Positions 47,712 through 49,189 of a DNA stretch of 49,189 nucleotides are shown in pieces (the first letter of the stretch is position 1; each line of letters starts with the position of its first letter). Made by a program: the position numbers and the translations under genes. This DNA comes from Flavobacterium macacae. GTDB taxonomy: Bacteria > Bacteroidota > Bacteroidia > Flavobacteriales > Flavobacteriaceae. The stretch lies in assembly GCF_003865365.1 (NCBI RefSeq), contig NZ_RQVR01000018.1:1-49189 (forward strand), read 5' to 3'. The notes below the pieces were generated by a model, which worked only from the letters and a program-made list of their open reading frames with translations, had not been told where the DNA came from and did not search any database.

Positions 47712-49189
47712 CTATCTAATTAAGTAAACCCATCCTGTTTTGGTTCCAGAACCATCGCCCATGTCAAGAATGTAATAATAGGTTCCGATTGGAAGCTTGT
47801 TATCTTGATTGATCGGAGAATTTACGTTTGCAGTTCCGTCCCAGTTATTTTGATAGGCACGAGCTCGGTACACTTCAACACCATATCTGTTGTGGATTTG
47901 AAGCGTGTTATTCGGATAATTTTCAATACAGTCAATTCTAAAAAAGTCATTATCACCATCGTCATTCGGACTGAATTCATTGTAAACAATCAAACAAGTT
48001 GGTTCAACCCAAGCTGAGGCAACATTGTTTAGAATATCTGAATCGGGTGGATTTGATGTTCCAATAGTTGCAATGTTCATATAATCTCCAGAGATTAATA
48101 CTTTCATAGTTATATTTAGAATTGCAGATTGGCCACTTGCTAATGTTGGGATATTCCAAGTTCCCAGAATTGGAGAATAATTTCCAACAGAAGCGTTTGA
48201 ACTAACATATTGATATCCAGAAGGCAAGGCTTCGTCCACAACAATATCAGTAAAGTTACTTTGACCGCCGTTGGTCACTGTTATTGTAAATGTGACATTA
48301 TCATCAATGTTTGGCGTAAAATTATCTACGACTTTAGTGATTGTAATGTCTGAACAAACCGTAACATTAATAGCTCTAGTTGCAAAATTAGCATCTGAAC
48401 AACCCGTTGCATTTGTGAAGGAAACACTGATATTTCCTGTTCCAATAGTATCCCAGTTTACAGTCACAGTATTGTCTGTTAATTGACCGCCTGCTGTAAT
48501 GGTACCGCCAGTTACGTCCCAAATATAATCCGTCATTCCTGCAAGAGTAGTGTAAGTTGCTGGTTGAGAGAAACAAGATTCGGTTCCACCACCGGTAATC
48601 TCTGCTAAATCATCAGCTAGGAAAGTAACTGTAATGGCTAGACGAACAGTGCTTTCGCAATTTCCATCGCTTAACGCAACATAATAAGTTCCTGCAGTCA
48701 AAGCCGTTGTCAACGGAAGCGATGTACCTCCAGTTGCTACGTTATAAATTACGGTATTGGTTTCATTTAGTTGCAAATCAGCAACCGTAGGGCTTTCTGC
48801 TTGACAGAAATCTTGCGTCGTGTCAGTTGTAGTCGGCGTTGCAAGATTTGTTATTGTTACTGTAATCGCTAATCGTGTTGTGCTTTCGCAAGTTCCGTCA
48901 ACAATTGAAGCATAATACACTCCGTTTGTCAAGGCAGTTGTTGGAGCTAAAGCAGTTCCTCCAGTCGCTGAAGTATAGAACACCACATTAGCTTCGTTGA
49001 CTTGTAAATTAGCAACCGTTGGATTCGTACTTTGGCAGAAATCTTGAGTTGTATCTAAAGTTGTTGGAGTAGAAGGCGTACTGATTGTAACTGTAATGGC
49101 CAATCTCGTTTCGCTTTCACAAGCAGCATTTTGTAATGTTGCAAAATAAACACCAGGAACTAAAGCTGCTGTTGAAGGAATAACGTTTC
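47712..49189 (-). CDS. Giant repeat adhesin with T9SS type B sorting domain (5' part outside the window)
   Basis: At least 491 residues are visible; the frame stays open to the window edge, so the true start lies outside. Two intact 77-residue Ig-like repeats (about 49070-48840 and 48839-48609) carry DTTQDFCQ, NLQ/DLQ and RLAITVT; a third, partial repeat lies beyond. A PKD-like domain (TGGGTESCFSQPATYTTL), a DUF11-like domain (ITVTNGGQSNFTDIVVDEAL) and the CHU_C sorting domain (NEFSPNDDGDNDFFRIDC, ending TGWVYLIR) follow. The repeats are close in sequence, which fits an SprB-like surface adhesin. Confidence 0.93.
   Translation of the reverse strand, partial: NVIPSTAALVPGVYFATLQNAACESETRLAITVTISTPSTPTTLDTTQDFCQSTNPTVANLQVNEANVVFYTSATGGTALAPTTALTNGVYYASIVDGTCESTTRLAITVTITNLATPTTTDTTQDFCQAESPTVADLQLNETNTVIYNVATGGTSLPLTTALTAGTYYVALSDGNCESTVRLAITVTFLADDLAEITGGGTESCFSQPATYTTLAGMTDYIWDVTGGTITAGGQLTDNTVTVNWDTIGTGNISVSFTNATGCSDANFATRAINVTVCSDITITKVVDNFTPNIDDNVTFTITVTNGGQSNFTDIVVDEALPSGYQYVSSNASVGNYSPILGTWNIPTLASGQSAILNITMKVLISGDYMNIATIGTSNPPDSDILNNVASAWVEPTCLIVYNEFSPNDDGDNDFFRIDCIENYPNNTLQIHNRYGVEVYRARAYQNNWDGTANVNSPINQDNKLPIGTYYYILDMGDGSGTKTGWVYLIR

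Overview
The window looks like a chromosomal segment of a Flavobacterium or a close relative (Bacteroidota, Flavobacteriaceae). The DNA is AT-rich and Shine-Dalgarno sites are largely absent. Many genes are preceded by the Bacteroidota -7 box TAnnTTTG. Both ends carry C-terminal sorting domains of type IX secretion (T9SS) cargo, and a PorP/SprF-OmpA pair is present. I see no tRNA, rRNA, CRISPR array, transposase, integrase or prophage. Most of it reads as core genome with small lineage-specific genes and short interspersed repeats.

Layout. 1-8.1 kb: the tail of a T9SS cargo gene, a PLP aminotransferase, an aspartyl protease-PDZ protein, a DUF1573 protein, valS and a YD-repeat-like lipoprotein. 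8.1-13.7 kb (minus): rsfS-ftsH, then a tight phospholipid operon (LUD protein, cdsA, phosphatidylserine decarboxylase, acyl-CoA-binding protein) that ends in a lipoprotein superoxide dismutase. 13.8-17.9 kb: birA, and a light-sensing operon of response regulator, heme oxygenase and bacteriophytochrome. 18-25.2 kb: SRPBCC, pyrE, NUDIX, a DbpA-like helicase, a PhnA-domain protein, coaD, ddl, a PASTA protein and an RluD-like synthase. 25.3-30.7 kb: small hypothetical genes, YceI, pirin, a Crp/Fnr regulator, YaaA and DUF3861. 30.7-35.4 kb: a tripartite drug efflux operon (TetR, TolC, HlyD/EmrA, DHA2/EmrB). 35.4-36.3 kb: a gene-free AT-rich gap. 36.3-40.2 kb: MarR-nitroreductase-YceI divergent from a thiol and rhodanese cluster. 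40.2-43.1 kb: a CHASE3-PAS kinase, a response regulator and an AraC regulator. 43.4-44.7 kb: a SemiSWEET and small orphan genes. 44.8-49.2 kb: OmpA-family protein, PorP/SprF and the 3' part of a giant repeat adhesin.

How it works together. The heme oxygenase should make biliverdin, the chromophore of the phytochrome, whose Cys17 sits in the biliverdin-binding motif. The phytochrome can then signal to the single-domain response regulator encoded first in the operon. A second kinase and response-regulator pair 24 kb away has a closely similar catalytic core, which makes shared ancestry and possible cross-talk likely. The OmpA-SprF-adhesin operon is a T9SS type B secretion module. The TetR and MarR genes each have clear palindromes over their own promoters, which suggests autoregulation.

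The most unusual points are the Mn-signature superoxide dismutase lipoprotein in a phospholipid operon, a perfect 46-bp palindrome after ftsH, an 18-bp duplication showing that a repeat was inserted into an ancestral ddl/coaD overlap, and divergent pyrE/NUDIX start codons only 7 bp apart. I do not see a clearly new defence or biosynthetic system.
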